A stretch of 64,000 bases of DNA from Streptantibioticus cattleyicolor NRRL 8057 = DSM 46488 (GTDB lineage: Bacteria > Actinomycetota > Actinomycetes > Streptomycetales > Streptomycetaceae). Shown piece by piece: positions 1 through 9,260 of the stretch. The number at the start of each line of letters is the position of its first letter. The stretch's first letter is position 1. Under the pieces are notes generated by a model. The model made no database searches, had not been told where the DNA came from, and worked only from the letters and a program-made list of their open reading frames with translations. A program made the position numbers and the translations under genes. The stretch is from positions 5,965,228-6,029,227 of the forward strand of contig NC_017586.1 in NCBI RefSeq assembly GCF_000240165.1, given 5' to 3'.

Positions 1-1
1 G

Positions 2-1252
2 TTGTACGCGGCGACGCGCGGCGTACCGGACGCCGGGCGGGCGGGACGGGAGGCGTGGATGGGGCCGGCACGCGACGGTGCCCTGGTGATGGGGGTCGTG
101 GTGGCGCGTTCCGGGCGGCTGGCCGGGCTCGGTGACCCGCCGGCGTTCGCCATGTCGTCGCTGGAGCCCTGGCTGGACCGGGTGCGCGCCGGCACGGCCA
201 CGTACCCGGTGCGGCTGGTGAGCCGGGACAGCCGTTCCACGGCGGAGGGCGGACGCCGGGCGGTACGCGAGCTGGCCGGCCAGAAGGGCGCGCGGATCGT
301 CGTCACGCTGGCCGGCACCCAGGTGCTGCCCGCCGTCGCCGACGGCTGCGAGGAGGCCGGGGTGCCCTGTGTCTCCAGCGCGTTCCCCTGGCAGGCCTAC
401 TACTACGGGCGCGGCGCCACCGAGGCCACCCCGTTCCGCTGGACGTACCACTTCTGCTGGGGACTGGACGCCATCGCGGAGACCTTCACCGACCTGTGGG
501 CGCTCTCCGGCGCCGGGCCCACCGTGGGGTGCCTGTGGAACGACGGCCCGCAGGGCACCTGGTCACGGGAGGCGGAACGCGGCTTCGCGGCCGTCGCCCG
601 CGCCCGTGGCTACCGGCTGGTGGACCCGGCCGCCTACCAGGAACCCGCCGCCGACCTCGGCGGCCACGCCGACGCCTTCGCGGCGGCCGGCGCCGAACTG
701 GTCACCAGCGCCGCCACCGCACGCGACCTGGCGCTCTTCCGCACCACCGCCGCCGAACGCGGCACGCACCCACGGCTGATCACCTGCTCGCGCCGGCTCG
801 CCTACCCGCCCTCGGTCACCGGCGGCGAGCGGCCCGCCCAGGCCGACGTGGCCACCCTGGCCTACTGGACGCCCCGCCACCCCTACCGTTCCTCCCTCGA
901 CGGCACCACCGCCGCCCGGCTCGCCGAGGAGTACGAGCGGCACACCGGCTGCCAGTGGCTCCAGCCGCTCGGCCTCGCCCACGCGCTCATCGAGGTCGCC
1001 GTCCACGCGCTGCGCACCGCGGCCGACCCCACGGACCGCGCGGCCGTCGCCGACGCGATCGCCCGCACCAAGCTGGAGACCGTCGCCGGACCGCTGGACT
1101 GGACGGCCGGCCCGGTCCCCAACGTCGCCACGGTGCGCCTCGCCGGCGGCCAGTGGCGACCGGGCCGCCACCACGACGACGAACTGTCCCTGGTGACCGA
1201 CGGCGGCATCGACGGACTGCGCGCCGAGGCCGACCTCGTCCTCAGCCGGTAG
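2..1252 (+). CDS. Branched-chain amino acid-type ABC transporter substrate-binding protein (5' end off the window)
   Basis: This is the C-terminal part of a type I periplasmic-binding protein of the Leu/Ile/Val (LivJ-like) family, which captures small ligands for an ABC importer or for a sensor. The frame is open to the left edge. The first possible start is a TTG at base 2, but no signal peptide or lipobox is visible, so the real start probably lies upstream. The mature fold seems to begin near residue 30 (VMGVVVARSGRLAGLG), after a linker rich in Gly, Ala and Arg. Some actinobacterial proteins fuse such a domain to a Ser/Thr kinase, and the missing N-terminus could be one. That is inference. 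The next gene follows after 26 bases on the same strand. Confidence 0.75.
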   Translation: MYAATRGVPDAGRAGREAWMGPARDGALVMGVVVARSGRLAGLGDPPAFAMSSLEPWLDRVRAGTATYPVRLVSRDSRSTAEGGRRAVRELAGQKGARIVVTLAGTQVLPAVADGCEEAGVPCVSSAFPWQAYYYGRGATEATPFRWTYHFCWGLDAIAETFTDLWALSGAGPTVGCLWNDGPQGTWSREAERGFAAVARARGYRLVDPAAYQEPAADLGGHADAFAAAGAELVTSAATARDLALFRTTAAERGTHPRLITCSRRLAYPPSVTGGERPAQADVATLAYWTPRHPYRSSLDGTTAARLAEEYERHTGCQWLQPLGLAHALIEVAVHALRTAADPTDRAAVADAIARTKLETVAGPLDWTAGPVPNVATVRLAGGQWRPGRHHDDELSLVTDGGIDGLRAEADLVLSR

Positions 1253-1278
1253 CCGGCCGAGGATGGTTGAATCCCCGC

Positions 1279-1956
1279 ATGAATGATCTTGTCGTACTGC
1301 GGGTCTTCCTCGGGCCGGACGGCGGGGGAGGCAACCTGCTGGGCGTCGTCCCCGACGGCACCGCGCTGCCCGGCCGTCCGGAACGCCAGGAGCGCGCCGC
1401 CCGACTCGGCTTCAGCGAGACCGTGTTCATCGACGACCCGGTCCGCGGCGAGGTGGACATCTACACCCCGAGCACCCGACTGCCGTTCGCCGGGCACCCG
1501 TTGGTCGGCACCTCCTGGCTGCTGCGTCGGGACGGTCACGACCCGGCGGTGCTGCGTCCGCCGGCCGGTGAGGTGGCGGCCTGGCGGGAGGGGGAGTTCG
1601 ACTGGATCCGCGGGCGCGCCGAGTGGGCCGCCGGCCGCCGCACCCAGCGGTACGACTCGGTGGCCGAGGTCGACGCGCTGCCCGCCCCGCCGCCCGGCGA
1701 GGGGTGGTTGTACGCCTGGGCCTGGCAGGACGAGGCCGCCGGGGTGGTCCGGGCCCGCGGCTTCCCGCGCCGCTCGGACGGGATCACCGAGGACGAGGCC
1801 ACCGGCGCCGCCGCCGTCGTCCTCACCGCGGAACTCGGCCGCCCGCTCGACATCCGCCAGGGCGCCGGCTCGCAGATCCTCACCCGCCACCACCCCGACG
1901 GCTGGATCGACGTCGGCGGCCGGGTCGCCGAAGCGCCCCGGGCCACCCGGCGCTGA
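1279..1956 (+). CDS. PhzF-family isomerase/epimerase
   Basis: This is a PhzF-type protein of 225 residues with the diaminopimelate-epimerase fold. The family isomerises small metabolites by proton transfer; PhzF itself acts in phenazine biosynthesis, but most homologues have unknown substrates. The family Glu is present at residue 47 in LGFSETVFID, and the FAGHP segment near residue 72 is typical. The protein is shorter than the usual 260-300 residues, mainly in the second lobe. The ATG at 1279 was chosen because conserved PhzF sequence starts immediately after it. No phenazine genes are nearby, so no pathway is assigned. Confidence 0.8.
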   Translation: MNDLVVLRVFLGPDGGGGNLLGVVPDGTALPGRPERQERAARLGFSETVFIDDPVRGEVDIYTPSTRLPFAGHPLVGTSWLLRRDGHDPAVLRPPAGEVAAWREGEFDWIRGRAEWAAGRRTQRYDSVAEVDALPAPPPGEGWLYAWAWQDEAAGVVRARGFPRRSDGITEDEATGAAAVVLTAELGRPLDIRQGAGSQILTRHHPDGWIDVGGRVAEAPRATRR

Positions 1957-2139
1957 CCCGGCGGACGCCACAGCCCCGGTTCCGTACCGGCGCCGCGCCC
2001 AGGTCAGGGTCGCTCTCAGGGTTCGCCCGGGGCCGGATCAGCCTCAAGGGGGAGCGGGGCGCCCGCGCCGGTACGTAAGACTGGTCGGCGAGCGAGCGGG
2101 CGGCCCGGTGAGGCGGCCGTCACCACGAAGGGGGAAACG

Positions 2140-2826
2140 ATGCAACACCGGTCGGCGAAGCGGTTGTTGGCCATGGCCACCGTCACGGCGGTCGGCGCGG
2201 CGGGGCTGACCGCGTGCTCCGGCGTCTTCGACCAGCGGCACCGCACCGTCTCCTACGGCGTCCACGAGACCGTGCACGCCCTGGTCGTCAAGGGCGGCAC
2301 CGGCGACGTCCACGTCACCGGCGGCTCCGGCCCCGTCCAGGTCACCGAACGGCAGAACTACCACGACACGCCCCCCAACGCCACCCACACCACCACCGAC
2401 GGCACCCTCACGCTCGCCTACTCCGGCCGCGACACCGCCATCGACTACGACGTGCGCGTGCCGGCCGGCACCGTGGTCACCATCACCGACGACACCGGCG
2501 ACATACGGGTGGCCGGCATCTCCGGCGCCGTGCGCGCCACCACCGACACCGGCAGCGTCACCGGCAGCGGACTCACCTCCCGCCAGGTCGAGTTGGTCTC
2601 CGACACCGGCGACGTCACCGCCCGGCTCGACGCCGTGCCCGACCGGGTGAGCGCCGGCTCCGGCACCGGCAAGGTCGACCTCAAGGTGCCGGGGAACGCC
2701 TCCTACGCCGTCACCGCCACCGCCGGCACCGGCAAGGCCCGGGTGGAGGTCCCGCAGGCGACCGGCAGCCGTCACACCATCAGCGCCAAGGCCGGCACCG
2801 GGGACGTCACCGTGTCCGCCGGCTGA
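2140..2826 (+). CDS. DUF4097-family beta-strand repeat lipoprotein
   Basis: This is a secreted 228-residue protein. It has a lipoprotein signal peptide ending in the lipobox LTAC (Cys26), so it is probably anchored to the outer face of the membrane. The rest is a run of short beta-rich repeats with recurring GTGDV, DTGDI, DTGSV and GTGK motifs, as in DUF4097/adhesin-like beta-helix proteins. The family is common in actinobacteria and its biochemical role is unknown. The start is preceded by an AAGGGGGAA ribosome site. The stop codon sits inside a 16-bp palindrome shared with the convergent neighbour. Confidence 0.85.
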   Translation: MQHRSAKRLLAMATVTAVGAAGLTACSGVFDQRHRTVSYGVHETVHALVVKGGTGDVHVTGGSGPVQVTERQNYHDTPPNATHTTTDGTLTLAYSGRDTAIDYDVRVPAGTVVTITDDTGDIRVAGISGAVRATTDTGSVTGSGLTSRQVELVSDTGDVTARLDAVPDRVSAGSGTGKVDLKVPGNASYAVTATAGTGKARVEVPQATGSRHTISAKAGTGDVTVSAG

Positions 2827-2839
2827 CCGGCGCCGGTCA
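2824..2839. terminator. Palindrome joining two convergent stop codons
   Basis: TGACCGGCGCCGGTCA is a perfect 16-bp palindrome. It contains the TGA of the DUF4097 gene on the plus strand and the TGA of the lipase-maturation-factor gene on the minus strand. It could act as a compact bidirectional terminator, but the stem is short and has no U tract. Confidence 0.3.
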
Positions 2840-4288
2840 CGCCTCGTACCGCACCCCGCCGAGCACGGCGGCGTTCACCGGCGGCAGATACTCCCGCACC
2901 GGGTTCCGCCGCCACCAGGCACCGGTCTCGCGCAGCTCGCGCGGGCCGGTGAACCGGTAGCGGAACAGCCGGGCCCGCACATAGGCCGGCGGCGCGTCGG
3001 GGAACGGGTTGCGGCGCAGCAGCTTCAGCGTGTCGCGGTCGTTCGCCAGCAGCCTGGCGGCGAGCGCGAGCAGCCACGGCTCCGCGTACAGCGAGGAGAG
3101 CGCGGCGAACCACATCAGCCAGTCCAGCCGCAGATGGTAGGGGGCGAACTGGCGGGGCAGCCGCCGCGGATCACCCGGCTTGCCCTTGAACTCGTACTCC
3201 AGCCAACGCGAACCGGGGCCCGGGTCGGGGTCGGCGGTGCCTTCGACGACCACCTCCATCCGCACCCGGGTGATCGACCCGAAGGCACCGTAGGCGTTGA
3301 CCAGGTGGAGGCGGTTGAAGGAGTAGTTCATCAGCTGGCCACGGGAGACCAGGTTCCGGGCCGGCCAGTAGCTGAGCACCGCCACCAGCACGGTGAAGGC
3401 GAGCACCACGGCCTCGTACCAGACGGGGGCGGCCGGCGACGCGGGCGGCCGGGGCAGCCCGAGGACGTCCGCCGCCCGCGCACCGTCGACGGCGGCGAAG
3501 GCCAGCACGATGGTCAGCCAGTTGAGCCAGGCGAAGTTGCCCGAGGCCACCAGCCACAACTGGGTGACGATCACGATCCCCGCGGCCACGCTCGCCACCG
3601 GCTGCGGGGTGAACAGCAGCACCGGGACGACGAGTTGGGCCATGTGGTTGGCGGCCGTCTCCACCCGGTGCAGCGGCTTCGGCAGATGGTGGAAGAACCA
3701 CGACAGCGGCCCCGGCATCGGCTGCGTCTCGTGGTGGTAGTACAGGCAGGTCAGATCACGCCAGCAGCGGTCCCCGCGCATCTTGATCAGCCCGGCGCCG
3801 AACTCCACCCGGAACAGCAGCCAGCGCACCAGCCACAGCACCAGCACCGGCGGCGCGGTGCGCGCGTTGCCCAGGAAGAGCCCCAGCAGCCCCGCCTCCA
3901 GCAGCAGCGACTCCCACCCGAAGCCGTACCACACCTGCCCCACGTTGACGACGGACAGGTACAGCGCCCACATCACCGCCCACATCACCATCGACGCCCA
4001 CAACGGCACCGCGTCGGCCGCCCCCGCCACCACCGCCGCCGACAACGCCGCGCCACCCCACGCCACCAGGGCGAAGAACCGGTCCGAGTAGTGCAGGTGG
4101 AACAGGCTCGGGGAACGCCGGAACGGCACCCGGGCGGTGAACCGCGGCACCGGCAGCATGCCGTTCGCCCCGATCAGCGCCCGGAACTGGTTGGCCGCCG
4201 CCACGAACGCGATCACGTACAGCGCGGCGAGCGACCGCTGGAAGACCAGCCGGCTCAGCCAGTACCCGGAGGCCGTGAACCACTCCAT
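2837..4288 (-). CDS. Lipase maturation factor family membrane protein
   Basis: This is a polytopic membrane protein of 483 residues resembling the lipase maturation factor (LMF1) family. In animals LMF1 helps lipases fold in the ER; the bacterial role is unknown. Several hydrophobic helices lie in the first 330 residues. Family-like segments include GWESLLLEAGLL, a WLLFRVEFGAGLIKMRGD stretch and the WLxYEFKGKPGDP region after the membrane part. The ATG at 4288 (MEWFTASGYWLSRLVF) was preferred to the ATG seven codons upstream because conserved sequence begins there. The gene is convergent with the lipoprotein gene and divergent from DedA. Confidence 0.82.
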   Translation of the reverse strand: MEWFTASGYWLSRLVFQRSLAALYVIAFVAAANQFRALIGANGMLPVPRFTARVPFRRSPSLFHLHYSDRFFALVAWGGAALSAAVVAGAADAVPLWASMVMWAVMWALYLSVVNVGQVWYGFGWESLLLEAGLLGLFLGNARTAPPVLVLWLVRWLLFRVEFGAGLIKMRGDRCWRDLTCLYYHHETQPMPGPLSWFFHHLPKPLHRVETAANHMAQLVVPVLLFTPQPVASVAAGIVIVTQLWLVASGNFAWLNWLTIVLAFAAVDGARAADVLGLPRPPASPAAPVWYEAVVLAFTVLVAVLSYWPARNLVSRGQLMNYSFNRLHLVNAYGAFGSITRVRMEVVVEGTADPDPGPGSRWLEYEFKGKPGDPRRLPRQFAPYHLRLDWLMWFAALSSLYAEPWLLALAARLLANDRDTLKLLRRNPFPDAPPAYVRARLFRYRFTGPRELRETGAWWRRNPVREYLPPVNAAVLGGVRYEA

Positions 4289-4455
4289 ACCGCAGCCGCC
4301 CCTCGCCACGTCGACGTCTCGCCGGGGATCCGTACCACCTCACCGGGGCGGAAAACCGCGCGGACGCCGGACGCCCGGCCCCCGCGGTGGTACGGCGGGC
4401 CGCGACGGGGAACCGGAGAAGCGGACGAAGAACCGCGAAAGAGGTGACCGGCCTG

Positions 4456-5085
4456 ATGCACACGCTCGTCCAATGGCTCGGCGGTCTGTCCGGCCCCGTG
4501 GTCTACGCGGTCGTCGGGGCGCTGGTCTTCCTCGAGGACGCCATCTTCGTCGGCTTCGTCCTCCCCGGGGAGACCGCCGTGGTCATCGGCGGGGTCCTCG
4601 CCAGCCAGGGGGCGGTCTCGGTCGGCTGGCTGATCCTGGTCGTGGTGGCCGCCGCCGTCGTCGGCGACTCGGTGGGGTACGAGATCGGCAGCCGCGTCGG
4701 CCCCCGGGTGCTCGCCACCCGGCCGCTGCGCCGCCACGCCCACCGGGTCCGCAGCGCGCAGGACCTGATCCGGCGGCGCGGACCCGTCGCCGTCTTCCTC
4801 GGCCGCTTCATCGCCTTCTTCCGCGCCATGATGCCCGCGCTGGCCGGCGTGTCCCACATGCCGTACCCGCGCTTCCTGCTCTTCAACGCCCTCGGCGGGA
4901 TCACCTGGGGGGCCGGCTTCACGCTGCTGGGGTACTTCGCCGGGACGGCGTACGCGCGGGTCGAGCGGGTCGCGGGACGGGTGATCGCGGTGGTGGTGGC
5001 CGCCGTGGTGGTCGTGGCGCTGGTGGTGTGGCACGTGCGCCGGCGCCGCAGGGAGCGCGCGCAGGAGGGCGACGGCGCGCGGTAG
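4456..5085 (+). CDS. DedA family membrane protein
   Basis: This is a 209-residue integral membrane protein of the DedA/SNARE-associated (VTT) family. Members are linked to membrane-potential maintenance and lipid (undecaprenyl phosphate and phospholipid) translocation. The signatures are visible: a FLEDAIFVGFVLPGE motif near residue 30, a GDSVGYEIGSRVG segment, and GRFIAFFRAMMPALAGVSHM with its conserved Arg. The ATG at 4456 has a GAGGTG ribosome site about ten bases upstream. The longer frame from 4387 would add an Arg-rich extension unusual for the family. Its stop lies 18 bases from the convergent stress-protein gene. Confidence 0.88.
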   Translation: MHTLVQWLGGLSGPVVYAVVGALVFLEDAIFVGFVLPGETAVVIGGVLASQGAVSVGWLILVVVAAAVVGDSVGYEIGSRVGPRVLATRPLRRHAHRVRSAQDLIRRRGPVAVFLGRFIAFFRAMMPALAGVSHMPYPRFLLFNALGGITWGAGFTLLGYFAGTAYARVERVAGRVIAVVVAAVVVVALVVWHVRRRRRERAQEGDGAR

Positions 5086-5103
5086 CTCTCCGGGACCGGC
5101 GGG

Positions 5104-5994
5104 TCAGTGGTGCGGGACGATCGCCACCGGGCAGGTGGCGTGGTGCACCGCGGCCTGGGCGACCGCGCCGACCCGGTGGACGCCGCCGTGCCGCCGGTGC
5201 CGGCCGACCACCAGCAGCCCGGCCCCGGACGCCGCCGCCACCACTGCCCGCGCCGGGCTCTCCAGCCGCACCACGGTCTCCACGGTGACCTGGGGGAAGC
5301 GCTCACGGAACGGCCGCAGCGCCTCGGCCACCTCGTCCTCGGCCTCGGCGGAGATCTCCGCCGCCGCGTCCTTGTCCACCCCCCAGGGTGCGTACCCCTG
5401 GGCCGGCAGGGCGCGGCCGTGCACCACCCGCAGCGGGACGTCGCGCTGGGCGGCCGTCTCGAAGGCGAAGTCGGCGACCTCGGTGCCGGGCCGGTCCAGG
5501 TCGAGCCCGACGGCCACCGGGCGCCGGTCGAGCGCGTCCCCCTGGGCCTCCTCACGGGTGGCGGCGCGCACCAGCACCACCGGATGCTCGGCCCGCGCGG
5601 CCACGTGCAGCGCGGTGTCGCCCAGGAAGAAACCGCCGACCGCCCCCAGCCCCCGGGAGCCGAGCACCAGCATCCGGGACTCCTGCGCCGCGGCCAGCAG
5701 CGCGCCGGCCGGCTCCTCGGCGACCAGGTCCTGGACCACGGGGAGATCCGGATGGCGGGCGTGGACCGCCGCCCCGGCGTCGCTGACGACGCGCTTGGCC
5801 CAGTAGTTGGGGTCCTCGCCCTCCGTACCGTGGCCCGGCTCCCGCGCGGGGCCGGGCCGCCCCGGCGACAGCAGCACCCAGGCGTGCGTCAACCGCAGCG
5901 ACAACCCCCGCCGGACCGCCTCCCGGGCTCCCCAGTACGCGGCCGACAGGCTCTCCGGCGAACCGTCCAGCCCCACGGTGATCACGGGCTCCAC
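5104..5994 (-). CDS. Tandem-domain universal stress protein
   Basis: This is a 296-residue protein made of two UspA domains, roughly residues 1-145 and 155-296. The first domain keeps the nucleotide-binding G-x2-G-x9-G pattern near LGSRGLGAVGGFFLGDT. The second is weaker (VVGRHRRHGG...), so only one domain may bind ATP. Two-domain Usps are abundant in actinobacteria and often belong to dormancy or low-oxygen responses. I did not find a convincing DosR-type box in the 267 bases upstream. The gene is monocistronic on the minus strand. Confidence 0.9.
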   Translation of the reverse strand: MEPVITVGLDGSPESLSAAYWGAREAVRRGLSLRLTHAWVLLSPGRPGPAREPGHGTEGEDPNYWAKRVVSDAGAAVHARHPDLPVVQDLVAEEPAGALLAAAQESRMLVLGSRGLGAVGGFFLGDTALHVAARAEHPVVLVRAATREEAQGDALDRRPVAVGLDLDRPGTEVADFAFETAAQRDVPLRVVHGRALPAQGYAPWGVDKDAAAEISAEAEDEVAEALRPFRERFPQVTVETVVRLESPARAVVAAASGAGLLVVGRHRRHGGVHRVGAVAQAAVHHATCPVAIVPHH

Positions 5995-6261
5995 GTCGCC
6001 GTCCTCAGCGCGGGACCCGGCGCCGTCGGCCGGGCGGGAAGGGGCGGCGGGCGGCGACGGTCACGGGGGGCATCCCTTCACGCACCGGCCGGCCACGGCG
6101 GGCCGGCCGGTGCTCGCGGCGACGGCGAGGAGGCGATCCCACTGTGCCAACCCCGGCCGCCGTCCGTCCGGCCGCCGCGCGAATCACCGGCTCGCATTCC
6201 CCCGAACGAGTGAACGTGGCGGCATGGTGTTAGCCCGGCCGGGTGACGGCGGGGTGCCGGA

Positions 6262-6762
6262 TCAGCCCTGGAGCACCTTGTCGAGGAAGGCGTCCAGGTT
6301 GGCCGTCATCCGGGCGACCCGCTCGCTCAGCGGCAGCGTCTCGTCGGCCCGGCCGACCAGCTGGGAGGTGCGCTTGCCGCGTACGTACAGCGGGCAGGCC
6401 AGGTCCGCGCAGAAGTACGCGCCGACCGTGTTGCCCTCCCGGCCCGCGACACCGGCCCGGCGGGCGGTGAGCAGAGTGACCCCGCTGCCCGGGTGACCGG
6501 TCACGCAGATCGAGCACACCGTGGTCCTGGTGAAGCTGCGCCGGATGTTCTGCGGCGCGCGCAGGGTGACGCCGACGAGGCCGCCGTCACGCTCGGCGAC
6601 CAGGTAGCCGCGGTCGGGGGCGCCCTGGTCGCGCCAGCCGAGGAAGTCCAGGTCGGCCCAGGGGAGTTCGGCCAGGTCGCGGGGGAGGGGGAGGCGCCCC
6701 GCCTCGCCCTTGGAGCAGTTGACGAACGACGTGCGTATCCGGTCTTCGGACAGGGGTTGCAT
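6262..6762 (-). CDS. FBP-domain zinc-finger protein
   Basis: This is a 166-residue protein resembling the FBP (elongation factor G-binding, treble-clef) domain family. It has a CSIC pair near residue 80 and a CADLAC pair about 35 residues later, giving four plausible zinc ligands, and a typical NIRRSFTRTT segment before the first pair. Some family members bind EF-G and free it from fusidic acid. Whether this one does is unknown. The ATG at 6762 (MQPLSEDRIR) is the natural start; the upstream extension is basic and non-conserved. Confidence 0.75.
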   Translation of the reverse strand: MQPLSEDRIRTSFVNCSKGEAGRLPLPRDLAELPWADLDFLGWRDQGAPDRGYLVAERDGGLVGVTLRAPQNIRRSFTRTTVCSICVTGHPGSGVTLLTARRAGVAGREGNTVGAYFCADLACPLYVRGKRTSQLVGRADETLPLSERVARMTANLDAFLDKVLQG

Positions 6763-6835
6763 GACGGGGAAGCTAACAGTCGGTGACCGTCGGCGTCGCG
6801 TGATTTTCCGCCCGCGGGCCTCGTGGGCGCGAACG

Positions 6836-9010
6836 TCACGGCGCCGCCGTGATCTCGCACCACACACACTTGCCGGTGCCCCGCGGCTCCACCCCCCACG
6901 CCTGCGCCAACTCCTCCACCAGCAGCATCCCGCGCCCGGAGGTCGACCCCTCGGGGGCGGCGCGGCGGTGCGGGGTGACCGGCGAGGTGTCGGTGACCTC
7001 CAGCCGCAGCGACCGGCCGGCGTGGCGGACCGGGGCGGCGGTCAGCGTGGCGTTGCCGCCGGCGTGCAGCAGGGCGTTGGTGGCCAGCTCCGAGGCGAGC
7101 AGCTCCGCGGTGTCCGCCACCGACTCCAGCGACCAGCGGCGCAGCGCCGTGCGCAGCTCCTGCCGGGCCTTGTGCAGCGACTCGGGGTTGCCCGCGCTGA
7201 TCCTGGTCGCCAGGTGCGGACGCGTCGCGGGGCGCCCCTCCCGGGGCCGGCGCACCAGCAGCAGCGCCACGTCGTCGTCGAGGCCGGTGTGCGCGGCCAT
7301 GGTGCGCAGCAGATGGTCGGCGAGGGGTTCGGGGCGCAGCGGGCCGGAGTGGAGCGCGGTCAGCAGCTGCCGCCGGCCGTGGTCGATGTCGGTGGTGCGT
7401 GATTCGATCAGTCCGTCGGTGCACAGCACCATGGCCGCCCCCGGGGCCAGGGTGACCTCGGTGGCGGGGTAGGAGAGCCGGGCGGTGGGCGGGACGAGCC
7501 CCAGCGGCAGCCCGCCCGGGGTGGCGAGCCAGGTGCCGCCGCCGTCCGGATGGCGGACCAGGGGTTCGAGGTGGCCGGCCCGCACCACCTCGGCGATCCC
7601 GGTCAGCGGATCGAGGGTGACCAGCAGGCAGGTGGCGAAGCGGTCGGTGTCCAGCTCGGTGAGGAACGCCGAGGCGCGGGCCATCACGCTGGACGGCGGA
7701 TGGCCCTCGGCGGCGTAGGCGCGCAGCGCGATCCGCAGCTGCCCCATGACGGCGGCGGCGCGCACGTCGTGGCCCTGGACGTCGCCGACGACGGTGGCGA
7801 CCCGGCCGTCCGGCAGCGGCACGGCGTCGTACCAGTCGCCGCCGATGTCCTGGCCGGTGCCGGCCGGGCGGTAGCGCACGGCCAGGTCGAGCCCGGGCAC
7901 CCGGGGCAGGTGGCCGGGGAGCATCGCGGTCTGCAGCCCGGTGGCCACCTCGTGCTCGTGGTCGTAGAGCAGGGCGCGTTGCAGCGACTGGGCGATCGCG
8001 CCACTCAGCGCGGAGAGCACGGTGCGCTCGTCGTGGGTGAAGCGGTGCTTGCCGCGGAAGGCGAGCCCGAGGGCGCCGATCGGCGTGTCGTGGGCGATCA
8101 GCGGCAGGTAGGCGAAGGCGTCGGCGTCCACCTGGGGCAGGTAACGGCGCAGCCGCGGGTAGCGGCGGCCCAGCTCGGACCGGTCGGTGAGGAAGGTCGG
8201 CCGCCGGGTCCGGATCGCCTCGCTCAGCGGCAGCGCCTCACCCAGCGGCGCCACGTGCACGTCGTGGACGATCTCGTCCGGCACCCCGCGGCTGCCGACC
8301 AGCCGCACCCGCGCGTTCTCCACCAGCCCCAGCACGATGCCGCCGGCGCCCAGCCGGCCCAGCAGCCGAGGCGCGGTGAGCGCCTGGGCCACGTCCTCCA
8401 CGGTCACCGTGCGGGCCAGCGCGTCGGTGACGTCGCGGACCATGCCGGCCTGGCGGCGCCGCTCGTCCTTGGCCTGCCGCAGCTCCTGGGTCCGGTCGAC
8501 GGCGCGCAGCTCCTGGCTGGCGTCGCGCACGATGCCGATCACGCGCAGCGGGCGCTGTTCCTCGTCGCAGACGACATGGGCCTGGGTGTGCGTCCAGCGC
8601 AGCGTGCCGTCGGGCCGGCGGACGCGGAAGTAGCAGCTGTAGCCGGTGCGTTCGGCCAGCGCCCGGTCGATCTGGCCGCGCAGCGCGGGCAGCTCCTGCG
8701 GCAGCATGCGCTCGCTGACGGTGTGCGGGTCGCCGTCGAACTCCGCGGGGTCGATGCCGAGGACGTCGAGCGCGGCCTCGTCGTAGCGGAGCAGCCCGGA
8801 CGCCAGGTCCCACACGAAGCTGCCCATGCCGTTGAGGGCCAGCGCGACGTCCGCGGTGACCGGTGACGGCCCCCGGTGCGCTGGGCGGTCGGACCGAGGG
8901 GAACGGCGCACGCTTGCCTCCCTGGTTGCCCAGGGCCCAGGACGCGCCGGTGGACGCGCCCTCGTGCGCCGGCGGCCACGACGGCGCACGCGCGGGGCCG
9001 GAGCTTCCAT
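6836..9010 (-). CDS. PAS-GAF-SpoIIE phosphatase-HATPase multidomain regulator
   Basis: This is a cytoplasmic 724-residue regulator of the partner-switching type. After a basic, Arg/Pro-rich N-terminus come a PAS domain (about residues 60-165), a GAF domain (about 190-345), a PP2C/SpoIIE serine phosphatase domain (about 360-580, with GGDWYDA and the TDGL and DDD metal-binding motifs) and a C-terminal HATPase_c domain of RsbW type (about 595-724, with ELATNALLHAG and GRGMLLVEELA). Such proteins are thought to dephosphorylate anti-anti-sigma factors and may also bind or phosphorylate them. The ATG at 9010 has GAAGGA seven bases upstream. It is divergent from the DUF574 gene. Confidence 0.9.
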   Translation of the reverse strand: MEAPAPRVRRRGRRRTRARPPARPGPWATREASVRRSPRSDRPAHRGPSPVTADVALALNGMGSFVWDLASGLLRYDEAALDVLGIDPAEFDGDPHTVSERMLPQELPALRGQIDRALAERTGYSCYFRVRRPDGTLRWTHTQAHVVCDEEQRPLRVIGIVRDASQELRAVDRTQELRQAKDERRRQAGMVRDVTDALARTVTVEDVAQALTAPRLLGRLGAGGIVLGLVENARVRLVGSRGVPDEIVHDVHVAPLGEALPLSEAIRTRRPTFLTDRSELGRRYPRLRRYLPQVDADAFAYLPLIAHDTPIGALGLAFRGKHRFTHDERTVLSALSGAIAQSLQRALLYDHEHEVATGLQTAMLPGHLPRVPGLDLAVRYRPAGTGQDIGGDWYDAVPLPDGRVATVVGDVQGHDVRAAAVMGQLRIALRAYAAEGHPPSSVMARASAFLTELDTDRFATCLLVTLDPLTGIAEVVRAGHLEPLVRHPDGGGTWLATPGGLPLGLVPPTARLSYPATEVTLAPGAAMVLCTDGLIESRTTDIDHGRRQLLTALHSGPLRPEPLADHLLRTMAAHTGLDDDVALLLVRRPREGRPATRPHLATRISAGNPESLHKARQELRTALRRWSLESVADTAELLASELATNALLHAGGNATLTAAPVRHAGRSLRLEVTDTSPVTPHRRAAPEGSTSGRGMLLVEELAQAWGVEPRGTGKCVWCEITAAP

Positions 9011-9260
9011 TGTGCGGTCCTTCACCGCCGCCCGCCTGTCGGCGCCGCCGGGACGGCGTGCCCGTACGGGCAACGGGGCGCGCGAACGGCCCGGCCCCGG
9101 CGCGCTGCGGCACGGCCGAGCGGACCCAACGGCTAGGGTTTGCCCATGGGTTGACCACCCGGGCCCGCCCCGTCGCACGGGGCGCGGCATGCCGGTACGA
9201 CAGCGGGGGCGGACGCCGACGGCACCGGATGCCCGGGTCCGCCCGGGGAGGGGAACGACG

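Noticed and set aside
7550-8866. A 438-residue open frame on the plus strand within the phosphatase gene
   Set aside because: It is antisense to clear PAS, GAF and SpoIIE domains, and its translation is low-complexity Gly/Arg/His sequence.
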